Program-made: the position numbers and the translations under genes
In this document: positions 21,996 through 29,326 of the stretch, piece after piece
Layout of the letters: each line of letters starts with the position of its first letter
Numbering within the stretch: position 1 is the stretch's first letter
Notes under the pieces: model-generated
What the model was told of the DNA's origin: nothing
What the model saw: only the letters and a program-made list of their open reading frames with translations
The model's database searches: none
Assembly: GCA_902386255.1 (NCBI GenBank)
Contig: CABMII010000052.1
Location: 1 to 35,999, forward strand
Reading direction: 5' to 3'
DNA from: an uncultured archaeon
GTDB lineage: Archaea > Halobacteriota > Methanosarcinia > Methanosarcinales > Methanoperedenaceae
DNA: 35,999 nt

Positions 21996-22910
21996 TTATT
22001 TATCTGATAGCAGTATCTCGATTTCCATTAATTCCTCTGCGATCATAGCGGTTTCAAGCACGGTTTTGGCATCATGTAGCAAAGGTTCCGTGCTCTCTGA
22101 ATACCTGGAACTGATATGGGTTAATACCAATTGTTTCACATTTGCATTTTTCGCAAGTTGGGCTGCTTCGCCTGCTGTTGAATGTTTCGTTTCAATTGCC
22201 CAGTCAGCAAGCTCATCAGCAAGTGTTCCGTCATGGATAAGTAAATCAGCTCCCGCGCTTACTTTTTCGATGGATTCGCAGGGCCGTGTATCCCCGGTAT
22301 AAACTATTTTCCTGCCTGGCCGGCCTTTTCCAATAACCTCTGATGGTAAAATTGTCTTACCTTTTATGATTACAGGTTCCCCATTCTGGAGTTTTGAGAA
22401 AAGCGGGCCGACCGGGACGCCAAGTTTTATTGCTTTTTCCCTGTTAAACCGCCCGGTGCGGCTTTTCTCTTCAATAACATAACCCAGGCTTGGAATGCCG
22501 TGGTCGGTACCGATTGCCCCGATGGAATAAGTTCCTTTGTCAATTACATCGCCGTCTTTCAGTTCATGGGCATTTATCACAAACCCAAGTTTATAATAAC
22601 CAAGTTGAACAAGGAGGTTTACAAATTGTTTTGTCCATTCCGGGCCATATATATCAAGAGGCTCGGTTCTTCCGTTAAATGACATTGTCTGGATAAGTCC
22701 GGGGATTCCAAGAAAATGGTCTGCGTGGAAATGCGTGATGAAAATGGAATTTATTTTCATTCCGGTCTTTGCGCGCATCATCTGCTGCTGTGTCCCCTCG
22801 CCGCAGTCAAAAAGTAAAAGCTCACCTTCCCTGTTGACTAATATCGCGGAAGGATTGCGGTTTGGTGTGGGCAGGGTTCCGCCTGTCCCGAGAAATGTTA
22901 CCCGAAGCAT
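21996..22910 (-). CDS. rnz: Ribonuclease Z (tRNA 3' endonuclease)
   Basis: Cuts the 3' trailer from pre-tRNA after the discriminator base. The 304-residue protein has the standard short (ElaC-type) length. The zinc motif is HFHADH at residues 60-65. The exosite arm lies after 'KTGMKINS..' in the region 'KSRTGRFNREKAIKLGVPVGPLFSKLQNGEPV', 'IVYTGDTRP' provides another ligand, and 'LVLTHISSRY' carries the final histidine. A TATA-like TTATTTAAATCC about 20-35 bp before the ATG predicts leaderless transcription. The three tRNA genes in this window lack encoded CCA, consistent with need for this enzyme. It precedes the unknown 114-aa gene. Confidence 0.96.
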   Translation of the reverse strand: MLRVTFLGTGGTLPTPNRNPSAILVNREGELLLFDCGEGTQQQMMRAKTGMKINSIFITHFHADHFLGIPGLIQTMSFNGRTEPLDIYGPEWTKQFVNLLVQLGYYKLGFVINAHELKDGDVIDKGTYSIGAIGTDHGIPSLGYVIEEKSRTGRFNREKAIKLGVPVGPLFSKLQNGEPVIIKGKTILPSEVIGKGRPGRKIVYTGDTRPCESIEKVSAGADLLIHDGTLADELADWAIETKHSTAGEAAQLAKNANVKQLVLTHISSRYSESTEPLLHDAKTVLETAMIAEELMEIEILLSDK

Positions 22911-23014
22911 GAGGTGCTTAATTGTGTTGTGGATTTAAATAATTCACTTATTGCAAAAATTATACAATTAACTTATAGCCAAGAGCCCAACATTTTAAAC
23001 ATATTTTATGAACT

Positions 23015-23223
23015 CTTTGCGTTCTTGGCGCTTGGTATAAAAAAATCAACAACTAACTCTTACGAACTGATACGAACTCACGTCGTCGGAGTTCGTACGA
23101 GTTCGTATTAGTTCGCTGCAAATGTTCATTTTGTTGTTTTTTCATTGTTATCTGTGAACTTCATTCATAGATGACTTTGCGGTGTGCGATTTTCTTCACC
23201 GCAGAGCCGCGAAGGTCGCAAAG
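23015..23223 (+). repeat. Dispersed inverted-repeat element, copy 2 (most complete)
   Basis: About 209 bp filling most of the 352-bp gap from 22911 to 23262. It is bounded by CTTTGCGTTCTTGGCGC on the left and CCGCGAAGGTCGCAAAG on the right, which are imperfect inverted repeats. The core (23050-23115) is a near-palindrome holding TACGAACT twice on one side and AGTTCGTA twice on the other. A second hairpin GCGGTG (23179-23184)/CACCGC (23197-23202) lies near the right end. No ORF is present. Copies are at 11371 and 34073. Confidence 0.88.
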
Positions 23224-23262
23224 ATAGTTTAAATTGACTCCTCGGAAAAAATATAAAAAATA

Positions 23263-23431
23263 TCCCGCCTCCCAGACTCGAACCGGGGACTTCGCGGTGC
23301 CTGCGCGGTAATGTGTGCATAAACATAGCGCTGGGTATGCAAAGCATACCCCGCATTTGATAAACCTTTCTTAAAGGTTTGCACATGAACCAAACTACAG
23401 CCGCGCACTCTAGCCACTGAGTTAAGGCGGG
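23263..23431 (-). tRNA. tRNA-Tyr (GUA) with 96-nt intron
   Basis: On the minus strand exon 1 (23431-23395) runs CCCGCCT... to ...CTGTAG, 37 nt ending at position 37 just after the GUA anticodon. Exon 2 (23298-23263) begins A-CCGCG and ends AGGCGGG plus discriminator A. The acceptor (CCCGCCT/AGGCGGG, C1-G72 as in archaeal tRNA-Tyr), anticodon stem CGCGG/CCGCG and T arm CCCGG-TTCGAGT-CTGGG are complete. The intron occupies 23299-23394 at the canonical 37/38 site and is large for its kind. It contains two perfect 8-bp hairpins (AAACCTTT/AAAGGTTT and GGGTATGC/GCATACCC). Confidence 0.93.
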
Positions 23432-23519
23432 ATTGCCTTTGAATAACCACGAATCTACTTAATCCTTTCTTTTAACGATAAATTAAAGTCCACCCACTGA
23501 TATTTAGGAACAACCCTGA

Positions 23520-23594
23520 GGGCGCGTGGCCTAGTCTGGATATAGCGGCAGCCTCCTAAGCTGTAGATCGGGGGTTCGAATCCCTCCGCGCCCG
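23520..23594 (+). tRNA. tRNA-Arg (CCU)
   Basis: A 75-nt cloverleaf. The acceptor GGGCGCG (23520-23526) pairs with CGCGCCC (23587-23593), followed by discriminator G. The anticodon loop CTCCTAA presents CCU, reading AGG. The T arm has GGGGG-TTCGAAT-CCCTC, with one G-T pair allowed. No intron; CCA is not encoded. It is divergent from tRNA-Tyr, with about 90 bp between them. Confidence 0.95.
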
Positions 23595-23650
23595 TAAAAA
23601 CAATATCAGTGACTTGTATTTTATTCTGGATGAATGGTCATATAAAATTG

Positions 23651-23710
23651 ACCACAGAGCGCACAGAGAGTTGTTTTGTTTTTCTCCGTGTCCTCTGCGC
23701 CCTCTGTGGT
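23651..23710. repeat. Short palindromic ACCACAGAG element
   Basis: ACCACAGAGCGCACAGAG (23651-23668) and CTCTGCGCCCTCTGTGGT (23693-23710) form an inverted repeat with 16 of 18 positions paired and a T-rich spacer. Very similar ACCACAGAG-type palindromes are scattered between genes in many Methanosarcinales and some bacteria. It lies between tRNA-Arg and the end of the phosphopantothenate synthetase gene and may act as a transcription end or a mobile remnant. Confidence 0.75.
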
Positions 23711-23741
23711 TTTGAAACGAGAAAATAATAAAAGTCGCATA

Positions 23742-24512
23742 TCAGGATCGTCGGGAAGCTAAATGAGCCACAATCTCATCTATTGCATGAGCTAAATTTT
23801 TCCTGTTATCAAATTCTTTGACAATTTTTATAAGTGCCTCTTCATTTGAGATTTTTAGTTCTTGCGCGAATTTTGATATATTCGGTATAGCGCGGGTAAT
23901 ATTATCCACGATTGTTATCGATGCGCACTGCGCCGTCCTTGAAAGAGGATTAAGGTCGATTGCGATTACGGTTTTACCCATATCCACAAGGGCTTTGCAC
24001 CTGTCCCCGTCCTCAAGAGGGACAAGCACAATGTCTGCGCTGAAGATTCCGTCACTATCCACTTTCCCGCGCTCATGAGAAAGAGCCGGTATTTGCGCAT
24101 CGCTTTTTGTGCACAAATTTTTTGCCCCAAGTTCGCGCAGGTGCATGAGTATCTTGTTCACTCTTTCTTCTGTCCTGTGGAATAAATTGACCTCGAGCGG
24201 TGCATTGACAAGCCCGCTAAGTTTTATAATCTCTTCAGGCACAAGGGCTGCAACGTTCCCATTGACCGAGATGACAGGTTTTTTTGCAAGCAGAAACGCT
24301 GCCGCCGCTGCTTTTTCAGCCTTCAAAGCGCTTTCCGGGGTTTTTTCACCGATCAAGTAATCAAATGCCTCGCCACGCCCCTGGGCAATCAGCCCGTGGA
24401 TGCTCGTTATTCCTTTTTCAACGCCCTCAACTATCAATTCGCGCGTAATCAGCGATTCGTACCTTGGGTGATTTTTCGGAAGCCGATACTTCGGTTTGGG
24501 CAAAGTTTTCAT
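23742..24512 (-). CDS. 4-phosphopantoate--beta-alanine ligase (phosphopantothenate synthetase)
   Basis: Joins 4-phosphopantoate and beta-alanine with ATP, giving 4'-phosphopantothenate in the archaeal route to coenzyme A. The 256-residue protein matches COG1701: 'KPKYRLPKNHPRYESLITRE' at the start, 'GLIAQGRGEAFDYLIGE', 'PVISVNGNVAALVPEEI', 'NLFHRTEERV', and 'ALVDMGKTVIAIDLNPLSRTAQ' with 'TIVDNITRA'. The ATG overlaps the stop of the pantoate kinase gene by four bases (ATGA), so the two consecutive pathway steps are made from one message and probably coupled in translation. No homologue of the bacterial PanC/CoaA route is seen. Confidence 0.95.
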   Translation of the reverse strand: MKTLPKPKYRLPKNHPRYESLITRELIVEGVEKGITSIHGLIAQGRGEAFDYLIGEKTPESALKAEKAAAAAFLLAKKPVISVNGNVAALVPEEIIKLSGLVNAPLEVNLFHRTEERVNKILMHLRELGAKNLCTKSDAQIPALSHERGKVDSDGIFSADIVLVPLEDGDRCKALVDMGKTVIAIDLNPLSRTAQCASITIVDNITRAIPNISKFAQELKISNEEALIKIVKEFDNRKNLAHAIDEIVAHLASRRS

Positions 24513-25357
24513 AGAGGATGCGCCCCTGCATTGGTTATCCTGCTTTGATGTACTTCCCCGAATTCCTGAAGCGCGCCATTGTCGTTTATGGCAAAAACCG
24601 TATTGCCAAGCATTGCCTGGCTAGCAAGACCACCTGCAGCCTCTACCGCCTCAATGGCATCTAAAACCTTCGGGCTCATGAGTTCAATTTCCTTTGCGAA
24701 TGCACAGGACTGGTGAAAAAATTCAGGAAGCGTGGGTTTTTTCAGGAGTTCCTTGAGCCTTAAGCGCCCTGCTTTATTGATGCTTTTCTTTTTCAGGTCA
24801 TCGGAAAGAACAGTTTTTGTGGAAATCTCACCAAAGCTCACCCAGGAAATTGTTGTGATGCCGCATGGGATTTTATCAATATCCACGGTAAAAGGCGCGC
24901 CAGCCTTTTTCCTGAGGACGATGCCGCCGAATGTCTGCCCTGTGACATCGCCAAGTCCAGTCCTGTTCGTGACTTCTGCGACATGTGCAGCCCTTGCCAG
25001 TTCTTTTAAGGTCAAATTCAGGGAAAGCGCTTCGTTTAAGCTAAGCGCCGCGCTCAATGCACCGGCGCCGCTTGCCCCGAACCCGGCGCCCACGGGTACA
25101 CGGAGCGTGGTTTCTACAAGGACAGGATTTGGGGTCAGGAGCTTTATGGCTGTGAGCGTTGTTGGGGCGTCTGTAACTGCGCCGTTGATTATAACTTTTG
25201 TCTCTTTCGCGGCGCTTACTTTTGTTACGGCGCCGTCCTCAAGACAGATTCCGCAGCCCATCGAGCCTGAATGTGTGGGGTCTTTCTTTATGTCGATTAT
25301 GAAAATGCCTGAGATATGGGCGGGGGCGAATGCTTGGGAGAGAATTTTTTGATGCAT
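24509..25357 (-). CDS. Pantoate kinase (archaeal CoA pathway)
   Basis: Phosphorylates pantoate at the 4-position, the step before phosphopantothenate synthetase, which is encoded next. The protein is a 282-residue GHMP-superfamily kinase (COG1829). The N-terminal 'AFAPAHISGIF' and 'SGSMGCGICLEDG' are family landmarks, and the GHMP ATP loop appears as 'PVGAGFGASGAGALSAALSLNEAL' near residues 91-114. The C-terminal 'GLASQAMLGNTVFAI' resembles the GHMP motif 3. It overlaps the ligase gene by four bases. Upstream is an AT-rich 150-bp region divergent from the 136-aa membrane protein. The starting pantoate is presumably made elsewhere. Confidence 0.94.
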   Translation of the reverse strand: MHQKILSQAFAPAHISGIFIIDIKKDPTHSGSMGCGICLEDGAVTKVSAAKETKVIINGAVTDAPTTLTAIKLLTPNPVLVETTLRVPVGAGFGASGAGALSAALSLNEALSLNLTLKELARAAHVAEVTNRTGLGDVTGQTFGGIVLRKKAGAPFTVDIDKIPCGITTISWVSFGEISTKTVLSDDLKKKSINKAGRLRLKELLKKPTLPEFFHQSCAFAKEIELMSPKVLDAIEAVEAAGGLASQAMLGNTVFAINDNGALQEFGEVHQSRITNAGAHPL

Positions 25358-25507
25358 TGGAATAGACTTTATGTACTTGTTTGGCTAAATTGTTTACTCA
25401 GATTTTTTGCATTAATTTCCTTTTCTCTTATTCTGTATTATACAAATAGAGCGAAACCGCAGCAATTACATAACTTTTATAAATGAGAAAAAACATAACC
25501 AAATCTA

Positions 25508-25918
25508 ATGGATAGATTGTTAGGAAGTATAGTTGACGATTATACTTTATTTAAAATTATTCAAGCACTTATAATAATACTCTCCCTGTTCACGGTTTAT
25601 CTTGGTATCCAGATAGCTCTGACATGGAAATCCCTGCAAAAGGATGCGTTTAATGCGGATGAAATAATTTCTCAAAGAGGAAGTTTCATTCGAAGAAGCA
25701 TATTTATAATCATTACAGGGTTTTTTATGCTATCTCATGAAATTTTTGAAGGTTTTGACGGTCTTACGCCGGATACTACCAGTTATGAATTGTTTGAACT
25801 CATAGCATTTTCGGGATTAGTACTGTTTCTATTTGAATGGTATAAAATATTGACCAAACTCAAAAAGAAGTATCACGGTGAATTCAATCATTTCGGTATC
25901 AGCAGAACCCGCGTTTAG
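25508..25918 (+). CDS. Small membrane protein with three or four spans, unknown function
   Basis: A 136-residue protein with hydrophobic spans near residues 14-38 ('LFKIIQALIIILSLFTVYLGIQIAL'), 64-84 ('SIFIIITGFFMLSHEIFEG'), and 95-114 ('LFELIAFSGLVLFLFEWYKIL'). The connecting loops are charged, with a Lys-rich C terminus (KLKKKYHGEFNHF) predicted inside the cell. A conserved-looking 'MLSHEIFE' sits at the end of the second span and 'FEWYKI' at the end of the third; similar patterns occur in small membrane proteins encoded near sensory genes, but no function is known. It is divergent from the CoA gene pair and convergent with the desulfurase. Confidence 0.7.
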   Translation: MDRLLGSIVDDYTLFKIIQALIIILSLFTVYLGIQIALTWKSLQKDAFNADEIISQRGSFIRRSIFIIITGFFMLSHEIFEGFDGLTPDTTSYELFELIAFSGLVLFLFEWYKILTKLKKKYHGEFNHFGISRTRV

Positions 25919-25945
25919 TTCCAGTAAAAAAGTTAATCGTTATTT

Positions 25946-27178
25946 TCACGGATTAAACAACCCAATCGTCTTCCCCAACACATCAATAAACTTCCTTGCC
26001 TCCTCCTCTGTATTATACAAATAAAGCGAAGCCCTTACTGCTGCCTCGCACTTTCGGTAATTGAACCACGAGTGCACGCAAAAAGCCCCTGAGCGCACCT
26101 CGATGTTCTCGGTCTCATCAAGCACGAGCGCTATGTCGTGGGCATCGCCGCCCTTTGGAAGCTCGACCGTGAATGCGATGATGCCGCCCCTCATTCCCGG
26201 CTCCTGCGGGCCTATGATTTTCAATCCGGGCATGTCCTTTATCCCTTTGGTAATAATCGTATTCAGCCTCTTTTCATGCTCCTCGATATCCGATAGCCCG
26301 ATATTATTCAGGTAATCCACAGCCGCGCCCGAACCGATGATGCCCGCATAGTTCTGCAAGCCGGCCTCGAATTTCTCTGGCGGAGGAAGAAATTTTGCCC
26401 CATCGTATGTGGTATCGCTAACCGTATCCCCGCCAACGATGAAAGGCGCAAGCTCCGAAAGCAGGTGTTGCTTCCCGTACAGCACGCCCATGCCAGTTGG
26501 CCCGGCCATCTTGTGTACCGAAAGAGCAAAGAAATCAACATCAAGCGCCTTCATATCCACATGTTTGTGCGGTGCGCTCTGTGCGCCGTCAAGCATTACA
26601 AGTGCGCCGTGCTCGTGGGCGATTTTGATAATCTCCTTTGCAGGAATGGTATAGCCGTCAAGGTTCGCTGTATGAACCATGCTAACAAGCCGTACGTTCT
26701 TGTTTTTGCTCACTATTTCTTCGAATTGGGGAATGTTAAAAGTATTATCGGGATTTGAATAAACGACCATGTGCTTAATCCCGCGCTTGTGAGCCTGTAT
26801 CTGCCATGGTATGAGGTTTGAATTGTGTTCCCTGTCTGTGGTGAGAACTATGTCGCCTTTTTTCAGTTCAAGCGAATTGGCAACGAGATTCAGCCCCTCT
26901 GTTGTATTTCGCGTAAAAATTATTTCCTCTGGGCATGATGCGCCCAGGAATTTCTGGAATTTCTCCCGCGCCTCAGTCACTTTCTCATCCACTTTCTTTG
27001 CCATCTTGTGAATGGAACGCCCGCCGCATACCGGATATTCGTTGTAGTATTCGTTCATTGAGTCAATGACCTGCTTTGGTTTCAGGGTCATGCAGGCATT
27101 GTCGAAATATATCGGGTACTTGCCGTTCCATTTTTTCCAGAGGGCAGGGAAGTCGAGGCGGATTTTTGAGATGTCCAT
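25946..27178 (-). CDS. Cysteine desulfurase-like aminotransferase (SufS/CsdA family)
   Basis: A 410-residue PLP enzyme of aminotransferase class V. The PLP lysine is K223 in 'SVHKMAGPTGMG'; H118 of 'EHNSNLIPW' stacks on the ring. A cysteine C367 in 'RSGAFCVHSWF' occupies the place of the catalytic cysteine in SufS. It likely takes sulfur from cysteine for Fe-S cluster or thiolated tRNA synthesis, although no suf scaffold genes are nearby. The ATG at 27178 is preferred because it gives the family length and a TATA-like TTTATATC lies about 30 bp upstream; reading from 27265 adds 29 unlikely residues. It is convergent with the membrane protein. Confidence 0.9.
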   Translation of the reverse strand: MDISKIRLDFPALWKKWNGKYPIYFDNACMTLKPKQVIDSMNEYYNEYPVCGGRSIHKMAKKVDEKVTEAREKFQKFLGASCPEEIIFTRNTTEGLNLVANSLELKKGDIVLTTDREHNSNLIPWQIQAHKRGIKHMVVYSNPDNTFNIPQFEEIVSKNKNVRLVSMVHTANLDGYTIPAKEIIKIAHEHGALVMLDGAQSAPHKHVDMKALDVDFFALSVHKMAGPTGMGVLYGKQHLLSELAPFIVGGDTVSDTTYDGAKFLPPPEKFEAGLQNYAGIIGSGAAVDYLNNIGLSDIEEHEKRLNTIITKGIKDMPGLKIIGPQEPGMRGGIIAFTVELPKGGDAHDIALVLDETENIEVRSGAFCVHSWFNYRKCEAAVRASLYLYNTEEEARKFIDVLGKTIGLFNP

Positions 27179-27286
27179 TATGGTTACAAAAGTAGTTGGG
27201 ATGTGATATAAATTTTGGTTAATGAGAACCTGTGCTGTTAACTTAATGTCAATCTCCTTCAGCATGTTGTGTGATTATGGATTCAC

Positions 27287-27357
27287 TCACCGCAGAGTAC
27301 GCAAAGTTCGCAAAGGTATTATTCTCTGCTTTGCGTTCTTCGCGCTCTTTGCGGTGA
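27287..27357. repeat. 71-bp palindromic element (TCACCGCAGAG...CTTTGCGGTGA)
   Basis: TCACCGCAGAGTACGCAAAG plus TTCGCAAAG on the left mirrors CTTTGCGTT plus CTTCGCGCTCTTTGCGGTGA on the right, with 23 of 29 positions pairing and a 13-bp spacer. The arms are the same modules that bound the element at 23015, in reversed order. It occupies part of the 309-bp gap between 27179 and 27487. The remainder holds a TATA-like TTTCATATATC ahead of the EF-Tu-like gene and nothing else I can support. Confidence 0.8.
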
Positions 27358-27487
27358 TTTCTATTCCAGCTCATTGATTAACCTCTAAGGCTTTTTAACA
27401 TTAATCGTAAGTCAACATCATCTGAGAACCCTTCGCTATTTTCATATAATTTCATATATCTGGAAACCAATTATAACTGGGATTATT

Positions 27488-28528
27488 ATGGCAAACGTAG
27501 CAATCATAGGCAGTGAAAAATCAGGCAGGACGAATCTTGCAGCAAAACTCGGGAAGAAGGGCACCGAGTCGGACATCACGCTTTACAATTTCGTAAAAGG
27601 CGACAGGATATATTCATTCGTGGATGCCAATGGCTATCCGTCTTCATTAAAATCGCTCATCAATGCAATAAACTTAAGCGATATCGTACTTGTCTGCGTC
27701 CCTTCAGACGGGGTCAATGCGCAGGTGGGAGAATGCATAATAGCGCTTGATTTGCTCGGGAATAAGCGCGGGTTATTCGTCATAACCATGTCGGATAAAT
27801 CAAACCCGGCTGCGATTGCAGTACTATCTGAAAAAATAAAAGCCATCGCCAGAGGCACGAACCTTGAGAAATGGGAATCGATTGCGGTTTCCACTACCAC
27901 ATTCGAAGGACTGGAAAAACTTAAGGAGAAGCTCTTTGCCCTCGGGGAAGAGGCATGGGCTGCAAACGCAGAGAAGAACGTCCTCCCGCAGCGTGTCATG
28001 GTGGACCATTTCTTCAATGTCACAGGCATGGGATGCGTGGTGCTTGGGGTTGTTACCCAGGGAACCATCAAAGTACATGACAGCCTGACCACTTTCCCGA
28101 TTAAAATTCCTACAGAGATACGCTCGATCCAGAGTAATGACGTGGATATGAAAACCGCACCAGCCGGTACAAGAGTGGGACTTGCGCTAAAAGGAATACA
28201 GTCAAAAGACTTCGATAGGGGATACATAATTTCACAGAAAGAAGAGGTAGCATCAAAATTCAACCTCAAATGCCATCTCACGAAATTCACGACTGGTCTG
28301 GGTGTGGGCGATGCAGTCCACCTGTTTGCTGGACTTCAGGGCATGCCGGCGACTATCAGCAGCATGGCAATAGGGGGAAAGGATGTGACGCAGGCGCCCC
28401 CGGGTTCTGAGTGTAATGTCACCGTGACGACTCAGAAAGATATCGCATACAGCAAAGATGACAGGTTTTTGATTGTCCAGCTCAATAATCCCAAGCAGAG
28501 GCTGGTTGCGGGCTGCGAGGTCGTTTAG
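27488..28528 (+). CDS. EF-Tu/SelB-like protein with degenerate GTPase domain
   Basis: A 346-residue relative of translational GTPases. The N-terminal domain aligns with the EF-Tu/SelB G domain but its motifs have decayed: the P-loop reads GSEKSGRT at residues 8-15 (K to R), the G3 region reads DANG (46-49) instead of DxxG-H, and G4 reads TMSD at 100-103 (K to M). Domain II (about 168-255, 'DHFFNVTGMGCVVLGVVTQGTIKVHD') and domain III (about 262-346) are well kept and most like SelB. Similar stand-alone proteins are known in methanogens. A role in RNA or tRNA handling without GTP hydrolysis is a guess. The next gene starts 4 bp after the stop, forming an operon with the phosphatase and NAD kinase. 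Confidence 0.82.
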   Translation: MANVAIIGSEKSGRTNLAAKLGKKGTESDITLYNFVKGDRIYSFVDANGYPSSLKSLINAINLSDIVLVCVPSDGVNAQVGECIIALDLLGNKRGLFVITMSDKSNPAAIAVLSEKIKAIARGTNLEKWESIAVSTTTFEGLEKLKEKLFALGEEAWAANAEKNVLPQRVMVDHFFNVTGMGCVVLGVVTQGTIKVHDSLTTFPIKIPTEIRSIQSNDVDMKTAPAGTRVGLALKGIQSKDFDRGYIISQKEEVASKFNLKCHLTKFTTGLGVGDAVHLFAGLQGMPATISSMAIGGKDVTQAPPGSECNVTVTTQKDIAYSKDDRFLIVQLNNPKQRLVAGCEVV

Positions 28529-28532
28529 ACCA

Positions 28533-29309
28533 ATGTCTTATTATGAATTATGCAATGAAGTCGCAGAGGCAATTCAGCAGGCGGTTTCAGGGCTGATTGG
28601 AAAACCGGAAGCTGGCGTAACGCTTCGTATCGGCGCAGATGGAACCCCGACTGAAAAGATAGATGAAACGGCTGAAAATGCAGCCCTGTCCGTACTTGAA
28701 AGAGATGGCAGGTCAATGCGGTTTGTGAGCGAAGAGCTGGGCGAGAAGATAATCGGAACCAAACCGGAATTCACGTTCGTGCTTGACCCTATAGACGGCA
28801 CGTTCAATGCAGTGAACAACATTCCGTTTTTCTGTGTGCCAATTGCAATCGGTGACTCCGACCTTTCAGACATCAGGTACGGGTATGTGAAAAACCTCGT
28901 TAGCGGGGATATCTATACAGCTGAGAAAGGAAAAGGCGCGTTTCTGAGCAAAAGGAAAATACACGTTTCCAGTATTTCGGAACTATCCGGGTTGAGTGTA
29001 ATATCATACAGCCTCCGTCCTCATGCAGTGACTATCAATAACCATAAAGTAAGGAGGGTGAGGGTATTCGGATGCGCTGCACTCGAATTATGTTATATCG
29101 CATCCGGCATATTTGATGCTTTTATCGATATGCGAAGCATGCTTCGTGTTACTGATATAGCGGCTTCGAAACTAATCGTTGAGGAAGCTGGCGGGAAAGT
29201 TACGGATGGACAGGGAAAAAGGCTTTCCACGCAGCTTGATGTGACCAAAAGAGTGAATATGGTTGCCAGTAACGGCATGGTTCATGATAAATTACTTGAA
29301 CTTGTTTAA
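28533..29309 (+). CDS. Inositol monophosphatase-family phosphatase (NADP phosphatase/FBPase candidate)
   Basis: A 258-residue lithium-sensitive phosphatase of the archaeal IMPase/FBPase IV group. Metal ligands are E67/E68 of SEELGE and D85-x2-D88 of DPIDGT, with the second aspartate block 'MLRVTDIAASKLIVEEAGG' near 205. Members hydrolyse inositol 1-phosphate, fructose 1,6-bisphosphate or NADP. In Methanocaldococcus MJ0917 such a domain is fused to NAD kinase and acts as NADP phosphatase; here NAD kinase is the next gene, so an NADP phosphatase role is favoured. The ATG at 28533 was chosen because it lies after the upstream stop and gives family length; starting at 28473 would overlap the EF-Tu-like gene. 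Confidence 0.9.
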   Translation: MSYYELCNEVAEAIQQAVSGLIGKPEAGVTLRIGADGTPTEKIDETAENAALSVLERDGRSMRFVSEELGEKIIGTKPEFTFVLDPIDGTFNAVNNIPFFCVPIAIGDSDLSDIRYGYVKNLVSGDIYTAEKGKGAFLSKRKIHVSSISELSGLSVISYSLRPHAVTINNHKVRRVRVFGCAALELCYIASGIFDAFIDMRSMLRVTDIAASKLIVEEAGGKVTDGQGKRLSTQLDVTKRVNMVASNGMVHDKLLELV

Positions 29310-29326
29310 ATGAGATGAATAAATAG

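Noticed and set aside
23299-23394. Box C/D guide RNA in the tRNA-Tyr intron
   Set aside because: No RTGATGA and CTGA pair was found in the intron.
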